A stretch of DNA of 56,610 nucleotides from an uncultured bacterium (GCA_903885965.1 CAISKQ010000015.1:1-56610); one strand, 5' to 3'; counted from the stretch's first letter, positions 39,661-49,652 are shown. Notes: a model not told the origin generated them from the letters alone. Numbers and translations: made by a program.

Positions 39661-40317
39661 ATGAAAAAAATAATCCAAAAAACAACTAAAAAAGCCCAGC
39701 AACTAAGTAAAAAAGCCAAAAATGGCATTTTTACCCTTGGCAATGTGGACCCATCAAAGGGAAGGATTCTTCTGCTTATTGTGGCTATAATTTTTGCAAC
39801 TACTGGGGCAATTGTTTCAAATCTTGCCTATAAAGAAGAACCAATCCCAGTAAGAGTGCAAATTAATAGTCATATAGCGAAAATTGAATCGCCTTTTGAC
39901 CGAAAAGTAACTCAGCTGGTAGAAGGTTATCCAATTGCTGAAATGACACCCTACATCCTCTCTAAAGATCCAAGGGTCGCCGCTTTCATGATAGCGATTG
40001 CTAAAAAAGAAAGTGCATGGGGCAAGCGACATCCAGTTTTGGACGGAAGAAATTGTTATAATTATTGGGGTTTTCGATTGAAAACATCTAGTATGGGTAG
40101 CGGAGGACATACCTGTTTTGATACTCCTGAGCAAGCAGTTGATATGGTAGCAAGTCGTATTGATGAAATGGTTAATGAAGAAAATATGAATTCCCCAACA
40201 GATATGATTATTTGGAAATGCGGATATGGATGTCAGGACTCAATCAAGACTGTATCTGAGAAGAAATGGATTAGTGATGTGGATATGTATTATAGTAAAC
40301 TGAAAGATTATTTATAA
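39661..40317 (+). CDS. Membrane-anchored glucosaminidase/lysozyme-like protein
   Basis: 218 residues from ATG 39661; the longer track ORF crosses the promoter and terminator hairpin. Lys-rich N-terminus, transmembrane helix (residues 35-58), linker, then a domain with FMIAIAKKESAWGKRHPVLDGRNCYNYWGF, like glucosaminidase or lytic transglycosylase domains, in which the Glu of KKES would be catalytic. Four cysteines in the C-terminal part could form two disulfides. Likely trims the peptidoglycan; which bond it cuts is uncertain. Confidence 0.75.
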   Translation: MKKIIQKTTKKAQQLSKKAKNGIFTLGNVDPSKGRILLLIVAIIFATTGAIVSNLAYKEEPIPVRVQINSHIAKIESPFDRKVTQLVEGYPIAEMTPYILSKDPRVAAFMIAIAKKESAWGKRHPVLDGRNCYNYWGFRLKTSSMGSGGHTCFDTPEQAVDMVASRIDEMVNEENMNSPTDMIIWKCGYGCQDSIKTVSEKKWISDVDMYYSKLKDYL

Positions 40318-40342
40318 AAAAGGAATTTTAAATAGAAAAAAA

Positions 40343-40422
40343 CCTGCCTACCGGCAGGCAGGCAAAAACAAAACAAAAACAAATAAATGGTGCGTGCGAA
40401 AATTACGCAGCACCTTTTTTGT
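40343..40422 (+). terminator. GC-rich hairpin followed by intrinsic terminator
   Basis: CCTGCC-TACC-GGCAGG (40343-40358) resembles the dispersed hairpin at 12094-12114. It is followed by GGTGCGTGCG with CGCAGCACC (about 40389-40414) and TTTTTTG, a terminator for the hydrolase gene. Confidence 0.7.
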
Positions 40423-40488
40423 TTTTGTATGGACATTTATGAAAAAAAATTGTAGTATAATAAATCGAAAGTTAAAGGAATAATTTTT

Positions 40489-42447
40489 ATGCAATTTGAA
40501 ATAATTTCAGGTCATAATCCAGCCGGAGATCAGCCTAAGGCCATTGCGGATTTGGTTGATGGCATCAAGAGTCGGGAAAAATTCCAGACGCTTTTGGGCG
40601 TGACTGGGTCAGGAAAAACTTTTACAATTGCTAATGTAATAGCGCAGGTTCAAAGGCCTACCTTGGTGATTGCGCCGAACAAAACCTTAGCGGCACAATT
40701 AGTACAGGAATTTCGCAGTTTTTTCCCAAAGAATGCTGTGGAATATTTCGTGTCGTATTACGATTATTATCAGCCGGAAGCGTATATTGCTTCAACGGAT
40801 ACTTTTATTGAAAAGGAAACACAAATTAACGAAGAAATTGACAGGCTTCGTCACGCTGCGACCAGTGCTTTGCTTTCGCGAAGAGATGTGATTATTGTAG
40901 CTTCAGTTTCCTGCATCTACGGTTTAGGCAGCCCAGATTATTATCGCGAGGGAACTGTTGAAGTTGGAGTTGGGAAGAAAATGAAAAGGGAGGAAATCAT
41001 GCAAGGCATGGTTGATATGCAATATCAGCGAAGTGATGTGTTGGCACGTGGAAAGTTCAGAGTCACCGGGGACACAATTGAGGTGATGACTCCGGGGCGA
41101 GAAGTTATTGTTAGGATTGAACTTGGCGGAGGTGAAGTAAAAAAAATAGTCGAGTTTGATTTTTTGACTGGTGAAAAATTGTCTGAGCTTGAAGAAACCT
41201 TGATTTTTCCAGCCAAGCATTTTGTAGTTCCGCAAGTGGTGATGGAGGAAGCTCTGGATGAAATTCAAAATGAAATGGAGGCTCGTGTGAAGGAGCTAAA
41301 GGAGAATAATAAGTTAATCGAAGCTGAAAGGATTTTGCGGCGAACTCGTCAAGATCTTGAAATGATGAGAGAGGTTGGTTTTTGCAATGGGATTGAAAAT
41401 TATTCTCGCTTTTTGACTGCGCGTCGAGATGGTGAAGCACCCTATACCCTGATTGATTATTTTCCAAAAGATTTTTTGATGGTGGTTGATGAATCACATG
41501 TGACGATTCCCCAAGTTAGGGCGATGTATGCCGGAGATCAAGCCAGGAAAACTTCGTTGATTGAAAATGGTTTTCGATTGCCAAGTGCCCTGGACAATCG
41601 ACCGCTTAAATTTGAGGAATTTGAAGAAAGGATTAATCAAATGATTTTCACTTCTGCTACGCCCTCGGTTTATGAAAAGGAACACTCAACTAAAATAACG
41701 CAGCAAATTATTCGTCCAACTGGCTTGCTTGATCCGCAGCTAGAAATCAAGCCGGCTAAGGGGCAAGTAAAAGATGTCTTTTTTGAAATTGAAAAGATTG
41801 TTGCCAAAAAAGAACGCGTGCTCATAACAACGCTCACAAAAAAAATGGCTGAAGACTTGTCGGAGTTTTTGAAAGAGCAGGGGATTGCTACGGAATATTT
41901 GCATTCAGATGTGGACACATTAGATCGCGTGAGAATTTTGGAGGGATTGCGACGGGGAGATTTTGATGTGCTGGTGGGTGTAAATCTTTTGCGGGAAGGT
42001 TTGGATTTACCAGAAGTTTCACTGGTGGCGATTATGGATGCTGACAAAGAGGGATTTTTGCGAAGCGAAACATCACTGATTCAAACTATCGGACGCGCTG
42101 CACGAAACATTAGTGGCCGAGTGATTATGTATGCCGATAAATTGACAGGCTCAATGACGAGGGCAATTGATGAAACCAATCGTCGTCGGGAAATTCAGGC
42201 GGCTTATAATAAGAAGCATCATATTACGCCTCAGACGATTAAGAAAAATATTAAATCAATTGTTGACCATGAGATTAATCCACTGCCGACACCGGATTTT
42301 GCTAAGCTGGAATCGCTGGAAGATATTGCTGGGTATATTAAGCTGAAAGAAAAGGAAATGAAAGACGCTGCGCGAGGACTTCAGTTTGAGAGGGCGGCGC
42401 TTATTCGCGATGAGATTTCGCAGCTTCGGAAAATACAAATGCGATAG
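40489..42447 (+). CDS. uvrB: Excinuclease ABC subunit UvrB
   Basis: 652 residues, full length. Walker [17 protein letters not shown], the damage-probing beta-hairpin [24 protein letters not shown]-like [10 protein letters not shown], helicase motifs [16 protein letters not shown] and [17 protein letters not shown], and a C-terminal UVR motif ([20 protein letters not shown]) for UvrC binding. It verifies DNA damage delivered by UvrA. The other two nucleotide excision repair genes follow within 10 kb. AAAGGA lies about 9 nt before the start. Confidence 0.97.
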   Translation: MQFEIISGHNPAGDQPKAIADLVDGIKSREKFQTLLGVTGSGKTFTIANVIAQVQRPTLVIAPNKTLAAQLVQEFRSFFPKNAVEYFVSYYDYYQPEAYIASTDTFIEKETQINEEIDRLRHAATSALLSRRDVIIVASVSCIYGLGSPDYYREGTVEVGVGKKMKREEIMQGMVDMQYQRSDVLARGKFRVTGDTIEVMTPGREVIVRIELGGGEVKKIVEFDFLTGEKLSELEETLIFPAKHFVVPQVVMEEALDEIQNEMEARVKELKENNKLIEAERILRRTRQDLEMMREVGFCNGIENYSRFLTARRDGEAPYTLIDYFPKDFLMVVDESHVTIPQVRAMYAGDQARKTSLIENGFRLPSALDNRPLKFEEFEERINQMIFTSATPSVYEKEHSTKITQQIIRPTGLLDPQLEIKPAKGQVKDVFFEIEKIVAKKERVLITTLTKKMAEDLSEFLKEQGIATEYLHSDVDTLDRVRILEGLRRGDFDVLVGVNLLREGLDLPEVSLVAIMDADKEGFLRSETSLIQTIGRAARNISGRVIMYADKLTGSMTRAIDETNRRREIQAAYNKKHHITPQTIKKNIKSIVDHEINPLPTPDFAKLESLEDIAGYIKLKEKEMKDAARGLQFERAALIRDEISQLRKIQMR

Positions 42448-42491
42448 TTGTAAATTATGAAGCGTAGAAAACGGAATAAATATATGAATCT

Positions 42492-42523
42492 AAAATATAA
42501 ACCTAAGTCTGGGTTTATATTTT
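42492..42523 (+). terminator. Hairpin after uvrB
   Basis: Perfect 12-bp stem AAAATATAAACC (42492-42503) with GGTTTATATTTT (42512-42523). The 3' arm ends in four T, so it may terminate in both directions. Confidence 0.65.
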
Positions 42524-42617
42524 CGGAGCTTGCGCAAATTTGCGAGGGCGTGTAAAATATGAAAAGTGCTATAAAAGCACAGCTTTTAAGAATATAATTT
42601 ATAAGTAAATATAACTT

Positions 42618-43715
42618 ATGGAAAAGGAACAAAAAGAAATAGTTTCTGAGGTTTCAGGAGCAAAAATTGAAAAAGTGGAAGAGACAAATGTTTCTTCAAA
42701 AAAAGAAGGTAATAAATTAGGCTGCAACCTGGGGAAAATTTGTGGTGGTAATGGCGTAACGGTTATTGCAGTTGTTATCTTAGTACTGCTCGTTGCAGGG
42801 AGTTTTGGTTATGTGAAGTATTCACAAAATGCCAAGAAGAATGATATCGGTGTTGATGGAATCAAGGGAAAAGTAGAGCAATTCATTAAAGATAATTCTC
42901 CACAAGGAGGAGCTGGAATTACGATCAAAGACGTAGCTAAGGATAAGCAGCTAAGTCTCTATAAAGTTACGATTGATGCTAACAAGCAAGAAATGGTCAC
43001 TTATGTTACAACTGATGGTGGTAAATTTTTTCCACAAGCTATTGACTTAAACGCAAAGGCTGCTGATTCAGCAAGTAATACTCCTGCTGTTCCTGAAAAA
43101 ACAGAAGCTGAAAATAAAGTTGACGTGCCAGTTGTTGATTTGTTTGTGATGAGTTATTGCCCATACGGACTTCAAATGGAAAGAGGCGTCCTTCCTGCAA
43201 TCGAATCACTTGGAAGCAAAATTAAATTTAATCTGAAGTTTGTGAGTTACACTTTGCATGGACAAAAAGAGGTTACTGAAAACGTAAATCAATATTGCAT
43301 TGGAAAAACTCAGCCAACCAAATTGGACAACTACCTGAAATGCTTCTGGAAGGATAGTACTGGGAAGAGTGATGCTTGCATGAAATCTGTTGGCATTAAT
43401 GCTGCTCAAATTGCAACTTGCGTAGCTGATACCAACAAGCAGTTTAATCCTACCGAAAAAGCTTTTGACATTAATAAGGAAGAAAATGTTAAATTCGGAG
43501 TTCAGGGTTCTCCAACATTTGTGGTTAATGGAACAACTGTTTCTGCTGGTCGCGATAGCGCCAGTGTCTTGAAGGCTATTTGCTCAGGATTTAAAACTGC
43601 TCCAAAGGAGTGTCAGGCAAAGTTGTCAGCCACTTCTCCAGTTGCAGGATTTGATGATCAAGCTGCTGCTTCAGCATCTGCAGGGTCAGCCCCAGCTTCT
43701 TGCGCAACTAACTAG
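42618..43715 (+). CDS. Membrane-anchored DsbA-like thiol oxidoreductase
   Basis: 365 residues. A cytoplasmic N-terminus of about 45 residues, one transmembrane helix (GVTVIAVVILVLLVAGSFGYV), a small alpha/beta domain (residues 75-150) and a thioredoxin-fold domain starting VPVVDLFVMSYCPYGLQMERG. CPYG is the redox pair; GVQGSPTFVVNG carries the cis-Pro. Additional cysteines (YCIGK, KCFWK, ACMKS, TCVAD) lie in the inserted helical part, giving a GILT-like flavour. A flexible Ala/Ser tail ends in Cys. Probable role: disulfide formation in secreted proteins, for example the Cys-rich pilin-like protein at 3954. Confidence 0.87.
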   Translation: MEKEQKEIVSEVSGAKIEKVEETNVSSKKEGNKLGCNLGKICGGNGVTVIAVVILVLLVAGSFGYVKYSQNAKKNDIGVDGIKGKVEQFIKDNSPQGGAGITIKDVAKDKQLSLYKVTIDANKQEMVTYVTTDGGKFFPQAIDLNAKAADSASNTPAVPEKTEAENKVDVPVVDLFVMSYCPYGLQMERGVLPAIESLGSKIKFNLKFVSYTLHGQKEVTENVNQYCIGKTQPTKLDNYLKCFWKDSTGKSDACMKSVGINAAQIATCVADTNKQFNPTEKAFDINKEENVKFGVQGSPTFVVNGTTVSAGRDSASVLKAICSGFKTAPKECQAKLSATSPVAGFDDQAAASASAGSAPASCATN

Positions 43716-43745
43716 CATTGGTTATAGCAAAATATATCAAAAAAG

Positions 43746-43769
43746 AGGAGCCATCGGGCTCCTTTTTTT
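43746..43769 (+). terminator. Intrinsic terminator
   Basis: AGGAGCC (43746-43752), loop ATCG, GGCTCCT (43757-43763), then a T run. Confidence 0.92.
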
Positions 43770-43854
43770 CTATTGATTTTTCTCTTTCTTTAGAGTATTA
43801 TGTGTTAACCTGTAGGGTTGGAAATTTAAAATATTCATTGGCGTATTATCACAT

Positions 43855-46773
43855 ATGGCAGATAAAATAATCATCAAGGGAGCGCGAGAGCATAACCTAA
43901 AAAATATCGATTTAGAGCTTCCCCGGAACAAGTTTATTGTTTTTACGGGTCTTTCAGGCAGTGGAAAATCGACCTTGGCTTTTGATACGATTTTTGCGGA
44001 GGGTCAGCGGCGGTATCTGGAAAGCTTATCTAGTTATGCTCGCCAATTTTTGGGGCAGATGGACAAGCCAGATGTGGACTATATCGAAGGACTTTCGCCG
44101 GCCATTTCTATTGATCAGAAATCAACTTCCCACAATCCTCGTTCAACAGTTGGAACAGTCACAGAGATTCATGATTATCTGAGACTTTTGTATGCAAAGA
44201 TTGGAATCCCGCATTGCCCAGTTTGCGGTCGAGAAATTTCAAAGTTATCAATTGATGAAATTGTGGATAGAATTTTAGAATTGGGGGAAAAAAATAAATC
44301 GAAAACTGTGGAAATTCTTTCTCCGGTTGTGCGAGAGAGAAAAGGAGAATATTTAGCAATGTTGGATGATATGTATAAGCGGGGATTCTCCGAGGCAATT
44401 GTTGATGGGCAGCGTTATCGGTTGGATGACTTTAAAGATGTTAAACTGGCAAAATACAAAAAACACAGCATTGATATTATTGTTGATAAAATTGAAATCA
44501 ACGGCGAAAACTTGAGTCGTCTTTTCGAGGCTGTTGAAAAGGCACTGCGTCTTTCGGAAGGATTGGTGAAAGTGAGAGTCACAGAAAATGCAGCACAAAA
44601 AATGGAACATGAAACAAAAAGTGCTAAAACTCTAAAAGCTAAAAGCCATAAGCTAAAAGCTGATTTTATCGAGCAGATTTATAACCAGAAACTTTCTTGT
44701 CCGATTCATGATGTTGAATTTCCCGAAATGGAGCCGCGGCTATTTTCATTTAATTCTCCCTATGGAGCATGCCCGTCTTGTGAAGGCTTGGGTCTCAAAA
44801 AAGAAATCGACCCAAAGCGGATTATGCCTGATGAAAACAAGACAATTGCCGAAGGCGGGATTATGCCCTGGAGCTACAAGCCTAACAACTATCAGGGTAC
44901 AATTTTAAAAGCGGTTTGTCAGTATTATCATATTGAGGACAACAAGCGTTTGCGAGATTTGCCGAAAAGTAAGATTGAAATTCTTTTGCATGGCACAGAG
45001 GATGAAGATTTAATAAAGGTTAAATATCATTTTCGCTCCGGCTCTGGAACTTACAACATACGTTGGAACGGGGTCATTGATTGGCTCCAAGAAAGATATA
45101 AGACAACAACTTCCGATGCGGTCAGAACCGACATTGAGAAATACATGTCGCAAAAGCCTTGTTCGACCTGCAAGGGCTCTCGTTACAAAAGCGAAGTTCT
45201 CTTGGTGACGGTTGGTGGGAAAAATATTTATGAATCTTCAATGGTGAGCATTAAAGAGAGTGTGAACTTTTTCGAAAATTTGAAACTTTCACATCGCGAC
45301 GAACTGATTGCGGGGAGAATTTTGAAAGAAATTGTTGTGCGTTTAGTTTTTCTCAATAATGTCGGATTAGATTATCTTACTCTGGCTCGGGCAGCCTATT
45401 CTCTTTCTGGAGGTGAATCGCAGCGCATTCGCTTGGCTTCGCAAGTTGGTTCTCAGCTGGTGGGAGTGCTGTATATTCTTGATGAACCTTCCATCGGTCT
45501 TCATGCACGCGACAATTCAAAGCTAATTGAAACGCTTCGTCATTTGCAACAAATTGGAAACACTTTAATCGTGATTGAACATGATGAAGAAATGATGCGT
45601 AGCGCAGATTGGTTGGTGGACATCGGACCCAGGGCAGGTAAGCATGGGGGAGAGGTTGTGGCGCAAGGTACACCGGAGCAAGTGATTAATAATCCAAAAT
45701 CTTTGACAGGTCAATATTTAAGAGGTGAGCTTGAAATTGAAATTCCAAAAATGCGTCGATCTGCTGCCAAGAAAAAAAGAATCGTAGTGCGTGGCGCCAA
45801 TGAGCATAATCTTAAAAGTGTGACGGCGGAATTTCCACTTAAAGTTTTTACTTGCGTGACCGGCGTTTCCGGAAGTGGAAAGTCGACTTTAGTTGAAGAT
45901 ACGCTTTATAAAGCTTTGGCAAACAAGCTGCATCGTGCTTTGGATGTGCCCGGTAAACATCAAGAGCTTGTGGGGATTGAAAATATCGACAAGGTTATTA
46001 TGATTGATCAATCGCCAATTGGACGCACGCCGCGCTCAAATCCAGCGACTTATACTGGACTTTTTACGCACATTCGAGAACTCTTTGCGCAAACAAAAGA
46101 CGCAAAACTGCGAGGTTATGGGCCTGGAAGATTTTCATTTAATGTTGCTGGCGGACGCTGTGAGAATTGCAGTGGCGAAGGCTATTTGAAAATTGAAATG
46201 CAGTTTATGCCTGATGTCTACTTACCTTGCGACGTTTGCAAAGGTAAAAGATACAACAGTGAGACCTTACAAGTTAAATATAAGGATAAAAATATTTCGC
46301 AGGTTTTGGCTATGACAGTTTCTGAAGGCGCGCAATTTTTTGAAGCTTTTCCAAAAATTGCCAGCGCCTTGATTGTATTGGAAGAAGTTGGCTTGGGCTA
46401 CATCGAACTTGGGCAAAGCGCCACAACACTTTCTGGTGGCGAAGCTCAGCGCATTAAGCTGGCCTCAGAACTATCTCGTCGCAGCACTGGCGACACACTA
46501 TATATTCTCGATGAACCGACGACCGGTCTCCATTTTGATGATATTAAAAAATTGCTCCATGTTCTTAATCGTTTGGTAGACGGTGGCAACACCGTGGTGG
46601 TCATTGAACACAATATGGATGTGATTAAAACGGCAGACTGGATTATCGACATGGGCCCCGAAGGCGGAGATGGCGGCGGTCGTATCATTGTCACTGGCGC
46701 GCCAGAAGAAATTATAAAATATCATGAGGAAAGTTATACAGCGAAGTATCTAAGGGATATTTTGAGAAAATAA
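43855..46773 (+). CDS. uvrA: Excinuclease ABC subunit UvrA
   Basis: 972 residues, full length. Two ABC ATPase modules ([16 protein letters not shown] and [16 protein letters not shown]; signatures [12 protein letters not shown] and [12 protein letters not shown]) interrupted by zinc modules ([17 protein letters not shown] with [18 protein letters not shown] with CDVCKGKRY). It recognises DNA distortion and loads UvrB. A short stretch rich in Lys and Ala ([16 protein letters not shown], about residue 255) looks like a local insertion. Starts at ATG 43855 without a strong Shine-Dalgarno. Confidence 0.97.
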   Translation: MADKIIIKGAREHNLKNIDLELPRNKFIVFTGLSGSGKSTLAFDTIFAEGQRRYLESLSSYARQFLGQMDKPDVDYIEGLSPAISIDQKSTSHNPRSTVGTVTEIHDYLRLLYAKIGIPHCPVCGREISKLSIDEIVDRILELGEKNKSKTVEILSPVVRERKGEYLAMLDDMYKRGFSEAIVDGQRYRLDDFKDVKLAKYKKHSIDIIVDKIEINGENLSRLFEAVEKALRLSEGLVKVRVTENAAQKMEHETKSAKTLKAKSHKLKADFIEQIYNQKLSCPIHDVEFPEMEPRLFSFNSPYGACPSCEGLGLKKEIDPKRIMPDENKTIAEGGIMPWSYKPNNYQGTILKAVCQYYHIEDNKRLRDLPKSKIEILLHGTEDEDLIKVKYHFRSGSGTYNIRWNGVIDWLQERYKTTTSDAVRTDIEKYMSQKPCSTCKGSRYKSEVLLVTVGGKNIYESSMVSIKESVNFFENLKLSHRDELIAGRILKEIVVRLVFLNNVGLDYLTLARAAYSLSGGESQRIRLASQVGSQLVGVLYILDEPSIGLHARDNSKLIETLRHLQQIGNTLIVIEHDEEMMRSADWLVDIGPRAGKHGGEVVAQGTPEQVINNPKSLTGQYLRGELEIEIPKMRRSAAKKKRIVVRGANEHNLKSVTAEFPLKVFTCVTGVSGSGKSTLVEDTLYKALANKLHRALDVPGKHQELVGIENIDKVIMIDQSPIGRTPRSNPATYTGLFTHIRELFAQTKDAKLRGYGPGRFSFNVAGGRCENCSGEGYLKIEMQFMPDVYLPCDVCKGKRYNSETLQVKYKDKNISQVLAMTVSEGAQFFEAFPKIASALIVLEEVGLGYIELGQSATTLSGGEAQRIKLASELSRRSTGDTLYILDEPTTGLHFDDIKKLLHVLNRLVDGGNTVVVIEHNMDVIKTADWIIDMGPEGGDGGGRIIVTGAPEEIIKYHEESYTAKYLRDILRK

Positions 46774-46807
46774 AAAACCGGCTGCATCATTGATTGACGC
46801 TAGCCGG
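46772..46807 (-). terminator. Terminator of the minus-strand small-protein genes
   Basis: Read on the minus strand, AGCCGG and CCGGCT enclose an inner imperfect stem (TGACGC region with GCATCA) and are followed by TTTTTT. It overlaps the uvrA stop codon. It has the same layout as the terminator at 47746-47782. Confidence 0.75.
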
Positions 46808-46823
46808 CTTACTCACAAGGGTG

Positions 46824-47258
46824 TTACCTTGACCTTGGTTCATGATAAATAATTATGCCGTGATATCCGGGTAGCTTATTCCCTTCCCGTAGTTCTGAGT
46901 ATACATTCCATGAGAGTACGTGAATTCTAGGATTAGCTTTTTCAAATTTTTCTTCAGCCAACATCATTTGGTAAACTTTTCCTTCTTGACCTAGGCCTCT
47001 TAAATTTACGTACCTATCTTCGATAAATTCTAAGTACGAACTATTTCCAACTGTTATTGGGGAATGGAAAAAAGGTGTGAAATACGTTGCTTCCTCTTTT
47101 TTTGCATGAGACTTTTTTTCGGCATCTAATCTGCTGAAAAAGGGAATCGCCACGTATTTTGAGAGCAATCCAACCATTAGAAGGCAAAGGATAATTGTTC
47201 CAACGGGCACAATCCCATTAAGCCATGGTTGTTTTTGATTCTGAGTTAGAATAGGCAT
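46824..47258 (-). CDS. Small membrane protein of unknown function
   Basis: 144 residues from the ATG at 47258 (MPILTQ); the track start 12 bp earlier overlaps GGAG, which serves as Shine-Dalgarno for the inner ATG. One transmembrane helix near residues 20-40 (VPVGTIILCLLMVGLLSKYV), then a soluble domain ending PGYHGIIIYHEPRSR. The product at 47806-48177 has the same one-helix layout with a small soluble domain ending in a beta strand and basic residues. I recognise no family. The leader contains GCCATCTGGCAAAAAA, identical to that of the 47806-48177 gene. Confidence 0.65.
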   Translation of the reverse strand: MPILTQNQKQPWLNGIVPVGTIILCLLMVGLLSKYVAIPFFSRLDAEKKSHAKKEEATYFTPFFHSPITVGNSSYLEFIEDRYVNLRGLGQEGKVYQMMLAEEKFEKANPRIHVLSWNVYSELREGNKLPGYHGIIIYHEPRSR

Positions 47259-47295
47259 CGAGTACTCCATTTTTTTGCCAGATGGCAGGTTGAAA

Positions 47296-47598
47296 TCAAT
47301 TTTTTAATTTAAGTCGAATGTTGAAAAAAATCGTACCAGCTAGGGAAAGAATATAATATATTCCTATTGTGCATTTAATTTCAAATGAATCATTCGTCAG
47401 CAAAGGCCACGATAGAAATGTCCAAAAGATAAGAATGATATAGACGGATAATGCTTGAATGAATTGATAGGGGATATATCTAGCTGAAACGTTTTCTTTG
47501 TATGATTTTACCTGAATAGTGCGGATGATGATATTGGCTATCAATGCTGTTGTTGTCGTTGCAAAGCAAGCTACAGCTAAAGTTATCAGCATGTCCAT
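47296..47598 (-). CDS. Small integral membrane protein of unknown function
   Basis: 100 residues with three hydrophobic helices (residues 3-25, 47-66, 77-95) and short charged loops. AAGGAG lies 7 nt before the ATG at 47598, one of the few clear ribosome binding sites in the window. Lies 25 bp upstream of the 46824-47270 ORF on the same strand, so both are likely in one transcript. No family recognised. Confidence 0.65.
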   Translation of the reverse strand: MDMLITLAVACFATTTTALIANIIIRTIQVKSYKENVSARYIPYQFIQALSVYIILIFWTFLSWPLLTNDSFEIKCTIGIYYILSLAGTIFFNIRLKLKN

Positions 47599-47675
47599 TT
47601 TTTTGCTCCTTTTATTTTGGATGGTTGTGTGGTATTTAATTGTTTAGGTACGACACTAAATTAAAATCCTATTTT

Positions 47676-47717
47676 ATGAATTTGTCAAGATTAAATCAAA
47701 TGGGTGCGTCTCCCTGA
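47676..47717 (+). pseudogene. Duplicated 5' end of uvrC (remnant)
   Basis: 47667-47700 matches 48294-48327, the start of uvrC, at 31 of 34 positions: TCCTATTTTATGAATTTGTC against TCCTAATTTATGAATTTGTC and onwards. The remnant frame stops after 13 codons (MNLSRLNQMG...). One minus-strand gene now lies between the remnant and the true uvrC start. Confidence 0.7.
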
Positions 47718-47745
47718 GAGACTGGAGCGTAAATTCCTTGCAAAG

Positions 47746-47782
47746 AAAAAAGCCGGACGCATCATGAAGATGCGAGCCGGCT
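47746..47782 (-). terminator. Nested-hairpin terminator for the gene at 47806-48177
   Basis: Minus strand: AGCCGG/CCGGCT outer stem, CGCATC/GATGCG inner stem, then TTTTTT. Shares its outer stem with the terminator at 46772-46807. Confidence 0.8.
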
Positions 47783-47805
47783 CGGTTAATGAGAGAATGC
47801 AAGAA

Positions 47806-48177
47806 CTATTTTTTTGGATGGTGTACAACAAGAATCCTTTGCGTGTGATAGTGATTGCTAGCATATTGACCTTCTATTGGTACAGCACTATCAACCTTGA
47901 GCTCTGGATGTCTTTTGTTTTCGAACTCATCTAAAGCTTTCATCACCTCCATGTTCATTTCTTCCCATGATCTTTCTTCTGGGATCCTGATGGTCATGGT
48001 CGTGCAATTACCAACGGTTTGCTCCTCATAAATCAAGTTTACCGTTACCCCAGCCTTTTCTGCTGGTGCGTAACTCTTTTGAAAACTGTAAGCAGCAAAA
48101 AATAATAAAAGTATTAAAGCCCCAAGACCTATCCCCATTAAAAGAGGTGATTTCCTTGAAGGATATTTTTCAACCAT
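47806..48177 (-). CDS. Small membrane-anchored protein of unknown function
   Basis: 123 residues. Short basic N-terminus, transmembrane helix (residues 12-32), then a soluble domain (AGVTVNLIYEEQTVGNCTTMTIRIPEERSWEEMNMEVMKALDEFE) with one Cys and a His-rich end (SNHYHTQRILVVHHPKK). GGAG lies 6 nt before the ATG. Topologically like the 46824-47258 product. Transcribed towards it but has its own terminator. Convergent with nothing; divergent from uvrC by 125 bp. Confidence 0.65.
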   Translation of the reverse strand: MVEKYPSRKSPLLMGIGLGALILLLFFAAYSFQKSYAPAEKAGVTVNLIYEEQTVGNCTTMTIRIPEERSWEEMNMEVMKALDEFENKRHPELKVDSAVPIEGQYASNHYHTQRILVVHHPKK

Positions 48178-48189
48178 TGTGTTCTCCGA

Positions 48190-48205
48190 TTTTTTGCCAG
48201 ATGGC
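48190..48205 (-). repeat. GCCATCTGGCAAAAAA leader repeat
   Basis: On the minus strand GCCATCTGGC followed by six A, 12 nt before the start codon. The identical 16 bases occur at 47271-47286 before the gene at 46824-47258. GCCA/TGGC could form a small hairpin. Possibly a shared translation or regulatory element of these small genes. Confidence 0.75.
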
Positions 48206-48288
48206 GTTTTTAAGACTAAGATTAAGCTAAAATATAAACTTGAAAAAGCTGTTTTTTGGATTAAAAAATTGTTAAGGCGATTTTATAT

Positions 48289-48294
48289 TATACT
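48289..48294 (+). promoter_or_regulatory. -10 box of uvrC, probably leaderless
   Basis: TATACT ends 8 bp before the uvrC ATG at 48303, placing the expected transcription start on or next to the start codon. The -35 region is weak. Confidence 0.5.
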
Positions 48295-48302
48295 CCTAAT
48301 TT

Positions 48303-49652
48303 ATGAATTTGTCAATATTAAAGCAAAAAGTGGCGCAGTTACCACAAGAACCGGGGGTATATTTTTTTCGTGGGAACAAAGGCGAAATCTTATATATTGG
48401 TAAGGCAACGAACCTAAGAAGTCGAGTTACCTCGTATTTTAGGGATAATGTTATTGGTGTGGCTGGGCGGAGTGAGTGGATTGGGTCGATGATGCCATTG
48501 GTGGAAAAAATTGAATTTGAGCAAACTGATTCCGTGCTGGAGGCTTTGATTTTAGAAAGCAATCTTATTAAGAAGCATCAGCCGAAATATAACACGCTGG
48601 AAAAAGACGACAAAAGTTTTGCTTATTTTATAATTACCAAGGAAGAGTTTCCAAGGGTTTTGATCTTGAGGAAAACAGATCTACTGAAAATTTCGAATTT
48701 CAAATTTAAAAATATAAATGAATTTAAAATATCAAATAGTGAAATAAAAGATACTAATTTTAAATATAAGGGAATCTTAATCGATAAATATTATGGTCCT
48801 TATACCTCAAAGCATCAGATGGAAATTGTGTTGAAAATCATCAGGCGGATTTTTCCGTTTCACGCGGGCAAGCAAAAAACTGAAAAAGGTTGTTTAGATT
48901 TTCAATTGGGAACTTGTCCTGGACCATATGCTGGAGCTGTTTCAAAGGAGCAGTATAAAAAGAATATTGATGGAATTAAGATGATTTTAAATGGAAAAAA
49001 GAAGAGACTGCTTTCTGGTTTGGAAAAGGAGATGAAAGCTCTAGCCAAGCAAAATGAATTTGAGCGAGCTGCTGAAATTAGAAATAAGATTTTTGCATTG
49101 CAGCACATTAGAGACGTTGCGCTCATTGCAAAAGATTTCGAAACTAGATTTGACCTATGGAATTCAGGGCAAGATGGTTTGACGTCTGCCAGAATTGAAG
49201 CTTATGACATTTCAAATATTTCTGGCACGGATGCGGTTGGTTCGATGGTGGTTTTTAACGGTAATCATCCGGACAAATCTCAATATCGAAAATTTAAAAT
49301 AAAAACTGTCCAAGGCAGCAATGATGTAGCGATGATGCGGGAAGTTTTGCTACGACGCTTCAAGAACGATTGGGCAATGCCCGCTTTGATTTTACTTGAC
49401 GGTGGGATGGGACACGTAAATATGGCGCAAAAACTGTTACATCATGATTTAGGATTGGACGTTACAATTGCGGGTGTAGCGAAAGGACCAACTCGAAAAA
49501 ATCTAAAACTCGAAATTCGAAATTTAAAATCAGATCAAGAAATTCAAGCTTTTTTGGATGATAAGAATTTAGTAAAAAGTATCATGGACGAAGCCCATCG
49601 TTTCGCGATTACTTTTCATCGGAAATTACGGGGCAAAAATGCGTTAAAATAA
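48303..49652 (+). CDS. uvrC: Excinuclease ABC subunit UvrC, short form
   Basis: 449 residues; typical UvrC is about 600. The GIY-YIG nuclease (PGVYFFRGNKGEILYIGKA), a UVR motif (LLSGLEKEMKALAKQNEFERAAEIRNKI) and the RNase-H-like nuclease (RIEAYDISNISGTDAVGSMV; ILLDGGMGHVNMA) are all present. The chain ends at DEAHRFAITFHRKLRGKNALK, where the tandem helix-hairpin-helix domain would normally begin. Short UvrCs are seen in reduced Patescibacteria. It has both catalytic domains, so it may still make both incisions. Part of a uvrB-uvrA-uvrC neighbourhood. Confidence 0.93.
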   Translation: MNLSILKQKVAQLPQEPGVYFFRGNKGEILYIGKATNLRSRVTSYFRDNVIGVAGRSEWIGSMMPLVEKIEFEQTDSVLEALILESNLIKKHQPKYNTLEKDDKSFAYFIITKEEFPRVLILRKTDLLKISNFKFKNINEFKISNSEIKDTNFKYKGILIDKYYGPYTSKHQMEIVLKIIRRIFPFHAGKQKTEKGCLDFQLGTCPGPYAGAVSKEQYKKNIDGIKMILNGKKKRLLSGLEKEMKALAKQNEFERAAEIRNKIFALQHIRDVALIAKDFETRFDLWNSGQDGLTSARIEAYDISNISGTDAVGSMVVFNGNHPDKSQYRKFKIKTVQGSNDVAMMREVLLRRFKNDWAMPALILLDGGMGHVNMAQKLLHHDLGLDVTIAGVAKGPTRKNLKLEIRNLKSDQEIQAFLDDKNLVKSIMDEAHRFAITFHRKLRGKNALK

